From positions 5,208,001 through 5,272,000 of the forward strand of contig JAULSU010000003.1 of the NCBI GenBank assembly GCA_030512335.1: a stretch of 64,000 nt of DNA, given 5' to 3'. A program made the translations under genes and the position numbers. The notes under the pieces were generated by a model, which was given only the letters and a program-made list of their open reading frames with translations, searched no databases and was not told the DNA's origin. This document shows positions 10,906 to 23,075 of this stretch, piece after piece. The DNA comes from Immersiella caudata. Its lineage: Eukaryota > Ascomycota > Sordariomycetes > Sordariales > Lasiosphaeriaceae. Position 1 is the stretch's first letter. The number at the start of each line of letters is the position of its first letter.

Positions 10906-13900
10906 TTACTGCGTCCCTAGCCCTTCGCTTCCGGCCCGGAAAGAGGACTGTGTTCCGGAAGATATTCCACCCTGTGACTCTCCGGCCCCAGAAGGCGATG
11001 GCTGGCCGGGGCCTTGCCCTGTAATCCCGGAGGATGCCGTTCGTAGCGGGAGGTAGTTGCCCTGTCCAGCTCCCCCGATCGAGTACGCTTGCGGCGCTTG
11101 GTTCAGACCCTGCACTGGGAGGGTGCCCGTCGAGATGCCACCCAACTCCTGCCAAGACGCCGGCTGTTGCTGGGGAACAGGCCGGATGACTGGAATCGCC
11201 CCCGCGAAACCTGCTTGGTTGTGTCCCATGGCCCATTCGGGCTGCACGCCCACTTGTATCCGCGATGTGGCCGGCATCGGAGTCCACTGCAGAGGCACCC
11301 CAGAGTTGCTGGCAATATGATGAGCTCTGGGTGGTTGGTAGCCGCTCAGGGCACTGGGACTAGGGCTGACCGCAGGACGGGTTGAGCCATAATCCTCTTC
11401 CCCTTCATAGTCATCATCGCGCTCCTCGAGGAGTCTCGCCTTACGAGAGTCGTCACCGCCGAGAACGCGAGCGCGAAATTGGTTATACTCCCTAGTAATT
11501 TTTTCGACCTCTTCAAAGTGGCGGTAGCAGAGCTGTGCCTGGCGGCCCTCCATTCCTGCTGTTTCATACCGCGCAAGTGATGCTGCCACCAGAAAGGCGT
11601 TTCGTATTTGACGTCCGTTCCACGCCCCCTTTCCTTTCGGGTGCTTGTTGTAGTGGTCTGTGGCAAATTGAAGCACCTCGGGCTTGACGATGTAGAGCTG
11701 TGGCTGACCGGTAGTCTGTGACTCCTGTCTCTCCATCTCTTCGAGATTCCTGATGTTGACGGCAAAGATCTCTTGTGTCGCCGACAGCCCGAGTCGCTTG
11801 TAGTGGAGGATCAGATGGATTCTCGAAGAAATTGCCTGATCAACCTTGCCGACACGGTTCGTCGTTAAGAACAGGATCCCGTTGTAGTACTCCAGCTTCC
11901 TCAAGAACACTACCCATCCAATAGTCAGCGCACTGTCGCCCTATCTCGCAGTTGACGGCTTACCTGACACCATAGCATCCTCACCAATACTGGAAGATGT
12001 CCTGGAAGAGAGGAAGACATCGGCCTCGTCCATCAGCAATATGCAATCCCACATGTGGGCAAGCCGAAACACCTCGTCGAGTTCGTTCTCCAGGGTTCCT
12101 CGGACGCGGGAGGCAAGATCGGTACATGATATCGGGAACAACGGCCGCCGTGTTGACTTTGCGACCGCCTCTGCTGTTGCTGTTTTGCCGACGCCTGGCT
12201 CACCGTGGAGCATGACGAGAAGTCCTCTTCCCTTACCCGCGATGAAGTCTTGGGTGCGGATTTCTTCGGCCTTGGATGACTGGATCTGTCTTTCGACAGC
12301 TTGGCGCTTGAGGTGACCATCCACAGTAGCTTGTATCACCCGTTTGTGGCTGTCGGGGAGTTGAAGGTCTTGAAAAGGGTTCGCGAGAAGCTCTGGTATC
12401 GGTTTCAAATCTGTGACACTGATGGGAACGAATCTCCTCAGTCGCAGGGCGTAGACGAAGATTCGGGATGTCAGCAACGCCAAATCATCTCCCTCAGGTG
12501 GCTGTTGAGGACGCGTGATGGCTCTCAGGTAAGGAACTCTCCTGAGTTCCGTCGCGAGCTGACGGGCCTCACATTCATTACTGGTTCGGAGGGTGTCACG
12601 GTACACCTTGACGCACTCTGTACGCCGTGGATCGTCCCATACCTTTATGTGGTGAGGGCTAATGACGACTGACCTCGGGCAGAAGTCGAGTAAAAGGTGG
12701 TCGGCAAGTGCGTTCTGAAAGTCCGGACACGTCTTGTAGGTTTCTATCCCAAGATCGCATGGTTAACATTCGATTGCTTCAAGCTGACCCGAATGCGTAC
12801 TCACCTTTTAGGTCTATGATGGCCTCGCCTTCTGCGAATTCTGGTACGATCATGTGGCTCATAGACCCCAGGACTTGAACTGGCACAGCCATAGGGTCGG
12901 TAGTGCAAGTCCAGCCATGTGCCAGCATGTGCTTTCTTTGGAGAGCTGCTGCGAAGGCTTCTCCGGTCTCCTTCGATTCCTGAAACAGGGATGCGTGATT
13001 TTCGACAAAGCGTAGCGGGTGTAGGTCGAGTTCCCTGATATCCTTTTCGCCCTGGTACGCACGAATTGTGAACATCTTTACAACCGCGCCGTAGGATTCG
13101 CCATCGTGGTCCAGATAGTAACAGAATATGCTGAACCCGTTGGAGCCCCCTCCAGGGAAGTCATCCATGGTTGACCTGCCTACTGACGAAATCTGCGACT
13201 CGGGCGCGGGGGGCTGTGTATAGAGGACCCTCCAAATTCCTGTTGTGAAACAGTGGATCAGCATCTTCTCTGGCTTCCAGTGAGGGAGATGGCTGGCAAG
13301 GACGTACGTTGGTGCCACGGTGCCTCGCGGATGGCTGAAAACAGAGTAGGATCGGGCGGTGGACCAGGTCGGTGTCGTCTGGACTCTGTAGCTCCTTTTG
13401 CAGCGTCGATCATGGTTTTCCCTGGAACGAATACCAAGTCACCAGGGTTGAAGAGATACCAGAGATCGTCAAACAGGATGCCAGGTCGCTCGGAGCTGGT
13501 CGCCTCGCGGATGCGCGTGTAGTTGGGGAGAACCCTACGCTCTGCGAACTCGACATAACAACGCAGTTCATCGAGGGCGGGAGACGAGGGCTCTTCCGCT
13601 TCCATTTGTTGCAAAGCCTCCTTGAACTTGTCATGGTAGCTGACGAGGTCGACATAGGGCCGGGCAAAGGTGTCTGCTAGAGGTCAGCATCGCAGCGTGT
13701 TTCCTCGAAGCGGCTGCAAGAAAGAACCGACATGGCTGTGTCCCCCAATCGTACCCCGTGACTCTGCTGAAAACAGAAAGCAAGTTGGGCGACTGAATGC
13801 GGATCATGCGGTCCCATTTCTCGTTTATCGCCAGCCTGTGAACTTGAGCGGGGCCTGGGCGCGTTACCCGACCGCGGGGAGAGCGCTTCTTGTCCTCAAC

Positions 13901-14242
13901 CGCAATCTGATCTCCAAGGTTGGTTCCGGCAACCAGGACCTCGATCGAGAAGACGGGCTCATCTGGGTCAAATCGGTTTACGAAGTGCTCCCAGTCGCAG
14001 TCCTTGACGCCAATAACGGTTGGTTGGGACTCATCCTCGTAGATGCCATCTTCCGAGAATGCGGTTGAGTTAGAGCTCGAGCTGGAATACGAATATCTGC
14101 GGCGGCGACGGCCATCATCGACCTCAAGCGCCGCGAGAAGTCGGTCAATGCGCGACAAATAATCAAGAGTACCGCGCTGCGGGGTCTCGACAGCAATTTC
14201 ATTTGCGTCGGTCGAATCAGTAGTCGGTTCTGTGTTCGACAT
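10906..14242 (-). CDS. AAA+ ATPase with DUF7025 domain
   Basis: A multi-exon gene from ATG 14242 to the stop at 10906, about 1,040 aa. Introns with consensus signals are 13677-13731, 12744-12804 and 11910-11963; a short one or a frameshift is needed near 13270-13310. The order is: a low-complexity, Ser-rich N-terminus; DUF7025 region (LWYLFNPGDLVFVPG..MLIHCFTTGIWRV..GFSIFCYYLDHDGESYG..FTIRAYQG); then the AAA+ core with Walker A GEPGVGKTATAEA, Walker B CILLMDEADVFL and sensor region GILFLTTNRV, followed by the lid (WNGRQIRNAFLVAASLARYE). A Gln/Pro/Gly-rich, probably disordered tail of about 150 residues ends the protein. Fungal DUF7025-AAA proteins are numerous, often in accessory regions, and their substrate is unknown; unfoldase or remodelling activity is a family inference. 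It is divergent from the STAND-like gene, with 376 bp between the start codons. Confidence 0.8.
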
Positions 14243-14618
14243 GGCGGGAGCAGAACGCGAGCACGACCTGGCTAGGGCGAGGGTGGAAGGATGGAAAGGC
14301 TCCAGGTGCCCAGCCATTTTCCTGGACGTCTTCGCTTATCTATGTAGCAGCAGGCGCTCAGCCGAGAGGTCGGATGTGGTTGCCCAGTTTCTACAAACCC
14401 GCGCTGTGATTGGCCAACACCCCCGTGGACAGGAGGGGTGATGTGCAGCTGCACTGCCACGCTTCCACCCCAACGCCCCACAATTCATCAGAAGTTGGGG
14501 GCCGTCGCTGGTCCTCTGGAGCCCTCCCTTTGGCAAGATCCCATGATTTCGACCTGCAACGGCAAATGCCTGATCTCGATAGCAGAACTTCGAACCCCCC
14601 CGCCCAACACAAGCCAAG
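14243..14618. promoter_or_regulatory. Shared divergent promoter region
   Basis: The 376 bp lie between the start codons of the minus-strand AAA+ gene and the plus-strand STAND-like gene. No unique element can be named, but the short head-to-head spacing implies shared control sequences. Confidence 0.4.
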
Positions 14619-16560
14619 ATGGCGACGACAGGGCAGGCCGTACAGCGGGCAAATAACAACACCGCGCAGGCGCTTGTGCCGATTTCCGGGCAACAGGTAA
14701 CGCGATTGGCGCAGACGTCAATCGACGTACCCAATGATGCCAGCCTATTACACCGAACCAACTCCTGGGATGAAGTTCTCGATTCCATCGAAGCCGCAAG
14801 AGACGAGTACGAGCGGAAGATGGGCAAGAGTCGTTTGCGCGCCATCCCAAGGAATCAAGTGGTCGTGACGACACTTCAAGGCCTTACGGAAATGATCCCG
14901 GAGCAAGACGGCCTGTCCATTTTGCGTGGCGGGCTCAAGCACATCTTCGGTGTATGTATCTATTCCAGTGCTGCTCCAAGAGGCTTCGACTGACATTCCA
15001 CCAGCTGCTTCACAAGCGCATCGAGAACCAGGAACAGATATTCCAAGCGTTTGAGGATATCCCCCTCACGTTTTCCAAGGCCTGTGAGACATGCCAGAGC
15101 TACCCTCGAGATGAGGCTCTGAGGAATTCCGTGCTCGACTTGTACCAAGTCCTAAAGGAAGAAATTCCAAAGTTGACCGATATCCTCCTCAGGCGACACA
15201 AAGGTTCCCGTAAGAGCTGCCCCTTCCATTAGCTGGTATATAGGTGGCTAACGATGTTCAAGTCCCGTCTCGTATTTTCAAGCAACATCCCCAAAACGAA
15301 GCTCGCGTCATATCCGACTCCGTCGGCTCAGTCACCAGAGCCTCCGCTCGTGTTACAGACCGCGTCGAGACTCTCCTTGGAAAAAGTGTTGTCGCAACCC
15401 TCCATGAAACTGAATCGATAAACACCAATGTCCGGCAGGTAGGAATGGGCGTAAAGCTCATCCACGACCGCCAGCTCGAAGCAGAACAGAGATTCATCAC
15501 CCAGGAACAGCGATACTCGGAAGATCTAAACGCGCTGGCTGGCGCTTTTGATGCAAAGATCGAGCATGCAACTCGCCGACTAACTGCGGAGTTTAGGAGC
15601 GTCCAAGCTGGTCTACTACCATTCCCGGGAGAGCCGCTAGGCTACATCGCGCTGGCCGATGTCAATCTATTTCTCTCCCTCTGCGCGGCTCCGCCATTGC
15701 CTTTACCACATCCCCTCCTCTTGCCCCCTGCCAACCAAACGTACAGCCACAAACAGCTCTTTCAGTTAGCAGGATTGCCAGATTCAACAAATCTCGATTG
15801 CGATCTGAATGAAATACGAAAGCTCAAGGCCCAGCTCTCGACCGACATCATTGGCCGTAGTACTTGGCTCATGGTCACCGACCGATTTCGCAAATGGTTA
15901 GATTTCTCCAACGGCCAGTCGGATCTGGTACTTGTCGAAGGGAACTTTGACGCCGCATTGCAGGGAAAACTGTCCTCTCTCTCGGTCTTTTGCGGATCGT
16001 TCATAGAGGCAAGAAAAGCTCCGAATTTCCTGGTTCTTTACCACTTTTGCGGGCTTCACTCCCACATCAGCGATCCATTGAGCGGCCCCGGGGGCATGGT
16101 CGGCGGCCTGATTTCGCAGCTTCTGCGCTGGCATGAGAGTTTCGGGACGTCGTTGACGATAACACTGTCAGATCCTCAGTACGGCGAACTCGGCAGCCAT
16201 CAGCTTCGGTCGTTGCTCGCTTTATTCCGTGAGCTCGTCCAACAAACGCCCACTGGCATGACACTGTACTGCCTCGTCGACGGGATTTCAGAGTTCGAAA
16301 CGACCAACCACAACTGGGAATCCGAGCTCTGCGACGCAGTTGGGTCCCTTCAGACCATCGTCAATGATCTATCACGAATATCTGCCTCCGGGCCGGCATT
16401 CAAGGTTCTTCTCACTGCAGCACAGAGGAGCATCACCGTTAGCAGGCAAATCAACGTGGATGATCAAATAGCCTTGAGCAGCTCGAAGGTCCTCCCACCA
16501 TCCCTGAGCGCTTCCTACGAAGAGGACTTTCTCGCCACCATGGCCGATCCCCCGACTTGA
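14619..16560 (+). CDS. STAND-like protein with degenerate P-loop
   Basis: Three exons (14619-14951, 15005-15209, 15263-16560) give 611 codons in one frame; the introns (53 nt each) have GTATGT and GTAAGA donors and CAG/AAG acceptors, the second with a GCTAAC branch site. The N-terminal half is helical (SWDEVLDSIEAARDEYERKM, VVTTLQGLTEMIPEQDG) and resembles the four-helix-like N-terminal domains (DUF7708/Goodbye-like) of fungal STAND proteins. A coiled region 200-280 follows. The ATPase-like part has, where Walker A is expected, DLVLVEGNFDAALQGKLSSL, then FLVLYHFCGLHS, GGLISQLLRWH, and a Walker-B-like YCLVDGISEFE. The P-loop lacks the GxGKS/T core, a state common to this fungal family. C-terminal repeats are absent. 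Roles in non-self recognition are plausible but not shown. Its neighbour across the divergent promoter is the AAA+ gene. Confidence 0.6.
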
Positions 16561-16688
16561 GGCGTGCACATCAGATGCAATGCCTTTTCGGTTGGGCCCA
16601 CGGCCCAAGCGTCGCGCCAATTCCCTGGGGTCACCCACAGCTCGCTGGTCAACCGTGCGGGCCTCTCCGAGACTGACAAAGGCGAACT

Positions 16689-19600
16689 TCACGGCAAATC
16701 CGCCTTAGTGTCGACTCTCCCACGCCCCTCATACTGTCTCTCCACCCCGAACAACACCGCACCATCCTCGTCGACCCATGTGCCCAGCGCATACCGCCCG
16801 CCCGCCTTGTCCAGAGCGTCGGCCTTCTCCCTGGACCCCTCCAACCCCTTCACCACTTCGAGATCCTCCCTCAAATTCCGCGAGAGAACCACATACGGCG
16901 CCACCCCACCAATCGTCTCCACTGGCCTCTTCATCCCCTTCAACACCCTCAGCTTCCATGCAATCCCCGCATAAACAAACAGCATGAACACTACGAGCCA
17001 TGACGATATAGTCGCCGCGACGTGATCGTTTGTAAACGTCGTCGCGCCATAATACGAAGATGAAAGCTGCAAGGAACCTAGACAGAAAGTGACCACGGCC
17101 GTAGCAGTCGATGCAAGAGCCACAAAGCAGATCATTGAATGACCCTTGCGAAAGGCATGGAAGATATCGACGATAGGGATGATTGAATGCGGATACGCAA
17201 CGGTATAATCTTCGAACAATACCGACGCCGACCTCGCGCATCTGCGGAGTTTGTAGAATGGATGCAGAGCACGAACCGAGTAGTCGAAGACGTCGGCGAT
17301 GGATTGGATGAAGATGGCGAGGATGAGGTAGACCGAGGGAGAGAGGGGGATGTTGTAGTTCCAGAGTTTGTCTCGGGCGTTCCGTTCGAGGCCGTTGGCA
17401 ATCAGGGCGGTTAGGGTCAGGAGGGCCGTAAGGAGGAGGAACCAGAGGGCGAAGATTTCGGGGCGGAAGGTGAAAGAGAGGGGGTAGTCGATGAAGTAGC
17501 TGTGGATCCTTTGTGCGACAGGCCGGAGGTTGGTCTTGGTCTTGGTGAGGGTGGGTTTCAAGTAGGAGATGATGCTTGTGGTGGTCGCGTTCCTTTTGAG
17601 TCGAGGTCGACATCGACGAGCCGTTGGGATTGAGGCGGCGGGGATGACAAGTGCTAAGACAGGAGCCGAGTGGTCTTGCATATGGACGAGCCGGAAGTGG
17701 CTGTCCCCGAGAATATCCCCTAATTCTGACAAGGTTTTCTTGTTGGAGGTCTTCCGGAACACGTTAGACGCTTCAGGGAAGAGGCTTAGCACGCTGGCCA
17801 GACCTCGTGGGTCTTCTGGGAGCCCAGTGTCACACTTCAATAGAAGGATCAGGAGAGCGAAAGAACACAGGCAAGTGGTTGCCAAGTGCCCGATCAAGAC
17901 CTTCGACCACCACGGATCAACCAACGCAACGAGCCAGGAATAGGTGTCAGCCCAGGCCAGGTGTCCACCAGAGTACAGTGTCCATGAGAAGACATAATTC
18001 TGCGCAATGGGGATCACAATGGCGCCAAGAGTCAACCCTAAACTCGAAATCGCAACGCGCCAGTGCCCCCTTCTCGATGCCTGGATGATGCACAGCGGCG
18101 CCCAGAAGTTGTGGTACTCAAGAAAGATAGAGTCCTTGGCTTTCTCACCGCCGGGTTTCTTGAGTCGAATGTACTTGTCGAGTCTCTTCACTTCATTGTC
18201 CAACACCTTCCAGAGTCGACCGTATAGGAGGGCAACAAGGGTGGGCAGACACGTGAAAGCCCAATAGTTGAACTCGCCGATCCTCTGTGTGGAGTTCTTT
18301 TGGCCGTTGAGGCCCTCTTTCCCTTGGTCCTGGTAGAAGGATATGAGACCGCGTGGTGAAAGGGAGAGTGTGGGTGCCCGGATAAACTTGGAGTTGGGCG
18401 CCCAGCGCTCGCTTGTCCAGATACCGTCTTCATCAGGGCCGCCGGACCAGTCTGCAAGACATCTTAGTGTTACCCGGAGGCTGGGATGGGGGGGGGGGGG
18501 GGGGGGGACCATGCACTCACGTTCAGCAAAGTCATCAGGCTCCCCGCTTACCCTCTCGAGAAGAATGATCAGTGAAATGAGAAACAGAGGGATCGAAGTC
18601 AGAAAGAGCAAGAATCCGGGGCTGAAGACAGAAGGCCGCCAGGATGTCCGAGGTTGGAGATGTGAGCGTTTGGGCAGCAGAGGGAGAATCCTCCGCGTTG
18701 TCACGGTGCCAAGATAGAGAACAATCGCCAGTGCAAGCGGTACCAGAAGAAGCAGCGCTGTATACTTGCCACTTCGGTCGTCAAACTCAAAGGGGTGGTT
18801 ATGGACATTGGGGTCGCTGTATGGAGGAGTGAAGAGTTCCTCCAGGACGGGGTTGGAGAAGGAGGTAAACATGGGCGAGGTCTGTTTCGCTTGTCCCGTG
18901 TGGCTTGACAGATGTCAGTTCCCAGTTCCAGAAAAGAGAGGGAGATGGAGAAGGATTAACACTTACTTTCCGCCTATGACATTCGAAATGTTCTTATGGA
19001 GGAAGAATCCATCCCAGTGGGCCTTGTAATGGTCCATGGCTAGGTTGTGCATGCTGAAGATGAGAGGGCTCCATGAGTATCCCATACAAGGGACGTTCCC
19101 TTTCGGATCCAAGAAGCAACCCCCTGTCATCCAGACGTAATAGTTGTGGATAACGATACACGAGTTCTCTGTCTTTGCTCCATTGAGTGTCGTCTCTGGG
19201 AGGGCTTTGACCCAAACTGCGCTGTGCAGCATCAGCGATCCAATTTTTCGAAGCAGCGGAGAGAGAATAAATAGAAACGTACCCCGGCAAACTCAAGACC
19301 CAAATATCCGAAATCGCTCTCGTCCCATTCGTCCCCCCCAGATAGAACACGTTGTGAGATGTCTTGTCTTGAGCCGAGCCGACGACCGCGCAGCCAGAGA
19401 CCCTTGCCCTTGGGATCCCACCATCAGGGAGCTCATGATCAACAGTGCCATCTTCTTTCAAATCGCCCTCTAGTCCGGTCACCGGCTGCTCAATCCATGT
19501 CCGCGACTCAATGTCAAAGATGAACACGGAGGTCAGGGGAGCGGTCGACAAAAGCCCTTCCCTTTCAACTGAGCCGCCCAGTGCGACGAGAGCGCCGCTT

Positions 19601-20311
19601 CGAGAGCCCGTGTCGAGGAATACCAGGCTCTGATTGACGACCGGAACGAACGTTGGAACTGGGAAAGCCCCTATCTTTTCTGTTTCCATGTCGAACTCAA
19701 CCAGCCAGTGATGATAAACAGGACTTCCGACCATGTCGCGAGAGTCGGTCATGCCCCCGAGGTAGTATCCCCTCCGCAAGTCCGGCACATTGCACCCGGC
19801 TCCTCGGTAAGGCCTTTCATCCGTTGTATTTTCGTCCGGTGGTAACCACGTCCACTTGCCCTCGCCGTGACCAGGCTCGAATCGCCAGACGTCATTGGGC
19901 ATGGCTTCCAACTCGGTGCCATTGCGAACTGGCTTGCCTCCAAAAAGCCATGCTCGGTCTACTAGATTGCTGAACATGAAGCCATGGTAGACGACCGGGG
20001 CTTCCTGCATGGTGCGATTCGCTTTCGGTGTTGGGCCAACCCAAATGTCGAAGTCTTTCGCCAGGTCGTACGAAACAAGTGTTGGCTCTAGCTCGGTTGC
20101 GACAGAGGCATCTTCGTGGAGAAATCGACCGCCGCTGATGTACAGAGTGTCCATCAGTTCAAATGCTGCAAATGTTAGCCGGGCCGGGACAACGTAGAAG
20201 GGAAAAGAACTTGCCCTGCATTCCAACGCGCCGAGGAGGTTGCAGCGCGCCGCGCGCAACGCGGGCAGCGAGACCAAAGGCGCACGTGCGCAGGAAGAGC
20301 TTGATCTCCAT
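16689..20311 (-). CDS. Kelch ectodomain plus DUF3433 multi-pass membrane protein
   Basis: Five exons (20311-20215, 20165-19283, 19221-18967, 18903-18521, 18451-16689) total 3381 nt, exactly 1127 codons. The introns are 49, 61, 63 and 69 nt; the first is of the GC-AG type and the last holds a 20-nt homopolymer. The signal peptide is MEIKLFLRTCAFGLAARVARG. Kelch-like blades follow: TLYISGGRFL, AWLFGGKP, NDVWRFEPG, GYYLGGMT, LVALGGSV, VFYLGGTNGTRAISDIW, and YYVWMTGGC. After about residue 420 comes a membrane region of nine to ten helices, beginning YTALLLLVPLALAIVLYLG. Its DUF3433 signature is FNYWAFTCLPTLVALLYGRL with the segments KKPGGEKAKDSIFLEYHNF and ASRRGHWRVAISSLGL. The layout suggests a surface receptor or sensor with an extracellular propeller. 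The first ATG is supported by the signal peptide and by in-frame splicing into exon 2. Confidence 0.8.
18488..18507. repeat. G20 homopolymer in an intron
   Basis: Twenty consecutive G on the plus strand (C on the sense strand) lie within intron 4 (18452-18520) of the kelch-DUF3433 gene, in its polypyrimidine-like part. Confidence 0.9.
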
Positions 20312-20568
20312 GGTCGTTTCCGACAGGCGAATCCCTCAAGGGGGAGAACATTGTGTTTTTCGAGACTGGTGGCGATGGCGGCATACGAGATGAAATGTTT
20401 TTCCATTGACAGAGAGGTGTAGAGTCGCTGAAGCAAGCCATCGGTGGTGGCCTCCCGCGCCCGCGAATGAGGTGGAGTCGTTTCTAGGGCTGAGGTTGAA
20501 ACGGTTGCTCCTGCTTTTGGGGTGCGGCGTGGTGCATGAGCTGAAGCCCCCAGTTGGGGCAGATGGAA

Positions 20569-23075
20569 TCACAATTCCCAATTTGGGGGCGAGGCTTCCA
20601 ATAGGCAACCATGCTTGCCCCGCTTGCTTAACAATGCGCCGACGAACGAATGGAGGTTGCATTTGATCGCCTCAAAACTACCTGCTCTGCCTCCTATATA
20701 CAGTGTAAAGACCGCCGCAGCCGCCAGTATGAACAAGAGCGCAGTCCCTGTGCGGAGCTCCCAGGGCAAGACGGCCGCAGAAAGCTCGCCTCCCGCACCC
20801 GACCCATTGCCCCCACCCTCTCTGGGACCTTTAGCGGGCCCCCTCTGTTTCGCTCGAAGGCACTTCAACTGCTCCCTTTGCGGAGGCAGAGTAACCCCCG
20901 TCCCAGGCGGGATGGTGGAATTCCTGCTATACGTCCACGAAAGCCTGACAATGTAAACCTGAGTCGACAGAATATCATACGCCGTCGTGTTTCCCAGCTC
21001 GTGGAACTCGTCATAAATTGCACCCTGGTATAAGCTGACCGACCCATTCGTAATCCTCGAGTCGTTCACATGCACCGCTATATCACATCAGCCTCTGCAA
21101 TCACCACATCCTAGCCAACAAAAAAAAGAAAAGGAGTACTCACCACCCAACCATACCCCTCCATCCTGCCAACCTGCTCCCCACAATTATCCGGAGCGCC
21201 CACCGTCGAACAATCCCTCCCCAGCGACTTTCCCGGATTCACCAACGCCTTATCCCGCTCACCATAGCACTCCCGACTCAATCCACCCTCACACGTACCC
21301 CCATCCACCTCCGTCGCCACCGACACCTTCTCCGACTTCCACACATACTGACACACCGCCCAGCTGTCACGCTTATCCAAAACCTCCGTTCTATTCCCGA
21401 AGAGATCCCGAGTGGGTGTTCCCTCGGGCGGCTCGAGCTGGATCCAGGCGGCAGCTAGATAACCACGATCATCGTGACGCGGAAGGTCGGAGGTGATTTG
21501 GATGATGTAGTACCAGTCTTGATTGGAGACGGTAGAGCTTCCTGGGGATGGCTGGGGGATATTGAAGCCGGGGATGGAGACGGAGGAGGTGGCGTTGGGG
21601 GGGGGGAGAAGGTGGAGAGCTAGACGGAGTCGGGGGCGAGGGAGACGTAGAGGTTGTAGATGCGGGTTCCGGGGATGATGGCGTGAATTTAAGTAAGTGG
21701 AGTGGGTATGAATTTTTCAGCGTTTTGATGTTGCTGTTTTATTGACGGCGTGACTTGGTGGGACGATGGCGACATCTGGGATGCTGATGGACTGATTGTG
21801 CTTGCAGTGAGAGAAAAGGGGGGGGGGGGGGGGGGGGGTGGCAACATACCTATGAACATACTGCCCTTTGGCGCGGTGCAACCTCAATTCAAGCTCAGAG
21901 CTGAAGGTTCAGAAGAATCGATCAACGGCAGGCGAAGGATTCAGCCACTTGGCGATGACATCACAGATTGCCTCATCCCAGGAAGCCGGTACGACCATTC
22001 TCACGAATGCACGTCAATCCGGCACAACGGTTCCGGAAGTAATGCGGCGGGAGCGCTTTGGGTGGCAGAGAGTGGGAGTCGGCGTCCCGGTGCAGCCGTT
22101 GAGGGTTTGAAGGCGCCGCGGCTGGACGCCGGTTTTGGTCTCTGTTCGATACCTAGGGCTAGGGGCACAGCCCCTGAGTCTTGGTTCGCTCCTTGACTGG
22201 GCGGGCTTCGCATTCCGTCAAAATGATCATCAATTCGACATCACGGGTTTGGAACTTGATACCATCCAGACCAGTTTCCCTTTCTTTCGGGCTGGAGTCA
22301 ATTGGGAGGCTTGCGACCACAGTTGGATGGGTCCCTCTGAACTAGGTACTTGGGTTTCGGAAACAAAACGCTTCAAACACTTCGCTACCCGCCCTGTGGC
22401 GCTCGCCAAGGGGCTGTTTCTTCATCGTTTTTGAAGTAGACAACCGCTTGGTTAGATCATGGAATGGGTGCCCTAGGCAAGTAACGTTGATAATTCTGCT
22501 ACGCACTGGAAAATTTTGTGTTGACAGGTATCTCTCAGCCCCTACTAAGGTAGCTGGAGAGGATCCGAAACTGGTCGTCTCCGAGGCCATGATACTGCAT
22601 GCAGGCCGAACCACATGGGACAGGGCGCGCGCCCTCACCGGTGCATGAGCCTGAGAGGACAACAGCAAGATTCATGCACGCGGGCGGGATATTGTCGAAT
22701 TGCGCCACTGCGTGGCGAACCGGGTCAGTCCAATATCATATCCAATGGCAGGAGTTTGAACAATGCTGTTAGGAACGTACCTCCAGCAGCGGGAATCGAA
22801 CTCCAGATCTGAGCTCCCTGGTTGCGAATCTGGTCACGACAAATGTCGAAGTTGTACATGGGCACATTGCAAGGCCCGACGTTGCTCCGCTTCACGTCCA
22901 GAACAGGGACGCCAGGCAGCCCCAGCGCGTCCAAGTCGCGCTTGTTAATACAACCCGGACCGGGGCTTTGATGGCAGAAATCAGCGACGGAGTCGCCAAT
23001 AGCTGCGCCAGCGATGATGAGAGAGAGAACTTCCCCAAGGAGAGGGGCGAGGCCCAAAGGTCCCAGCCAAGGCAT
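20569..23075 (-). CDS. Putative fungal membrane glycoprotein, model uncertain
   Basis: Coding blocks on the minus strand fit one multi-exon gene. Exon 1 (23075-22781) begins MPWLGPLGLAPLLGEVLS, has a hydrophobic stretch, then a Cys-rich part (DFCHQSPGPGCINKR). A middle block (about 21640-21140) includes VSNQDWYYIIQITSDL, SWAVCQYVWKSEKVS and GGTCEGGLSRECYGE. The last block (21075-20569) contains N-glycosylation sites and a membrane segment (TALLFILAAAAVFTLYIGG) near the C-terminus. Exon 1 ends at a GTACGT donor, and its phase matches an acceptor at about 21634, but that intron would be near 1.1 kb, long for a fungus, and includes a 21-G run; two genes are possible. The junction near 21076-21140 is also unresolved. 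No family name can be given. It is co-directional with, and 257 bp upstream of, the kelch-DUF3433 gene, another membrane protein. Confidence 0.4.
21818..21838. repeat. G21 homopolymer
   Basis: Twenty-one consecutive G on the plus strand, within the putative long intron of the minus-strand membrane-protein gene or in intergenic DNA. Confidence 0.9.

Noticed and set aside
16729..17613. A 294-aa minus-strand ORF inside the kelch-DUF3433 gene
   Set aside because: It is an alternative frame of the same strand; the membrane-helix frame is supported by exon sums and DUF3433 motifs.
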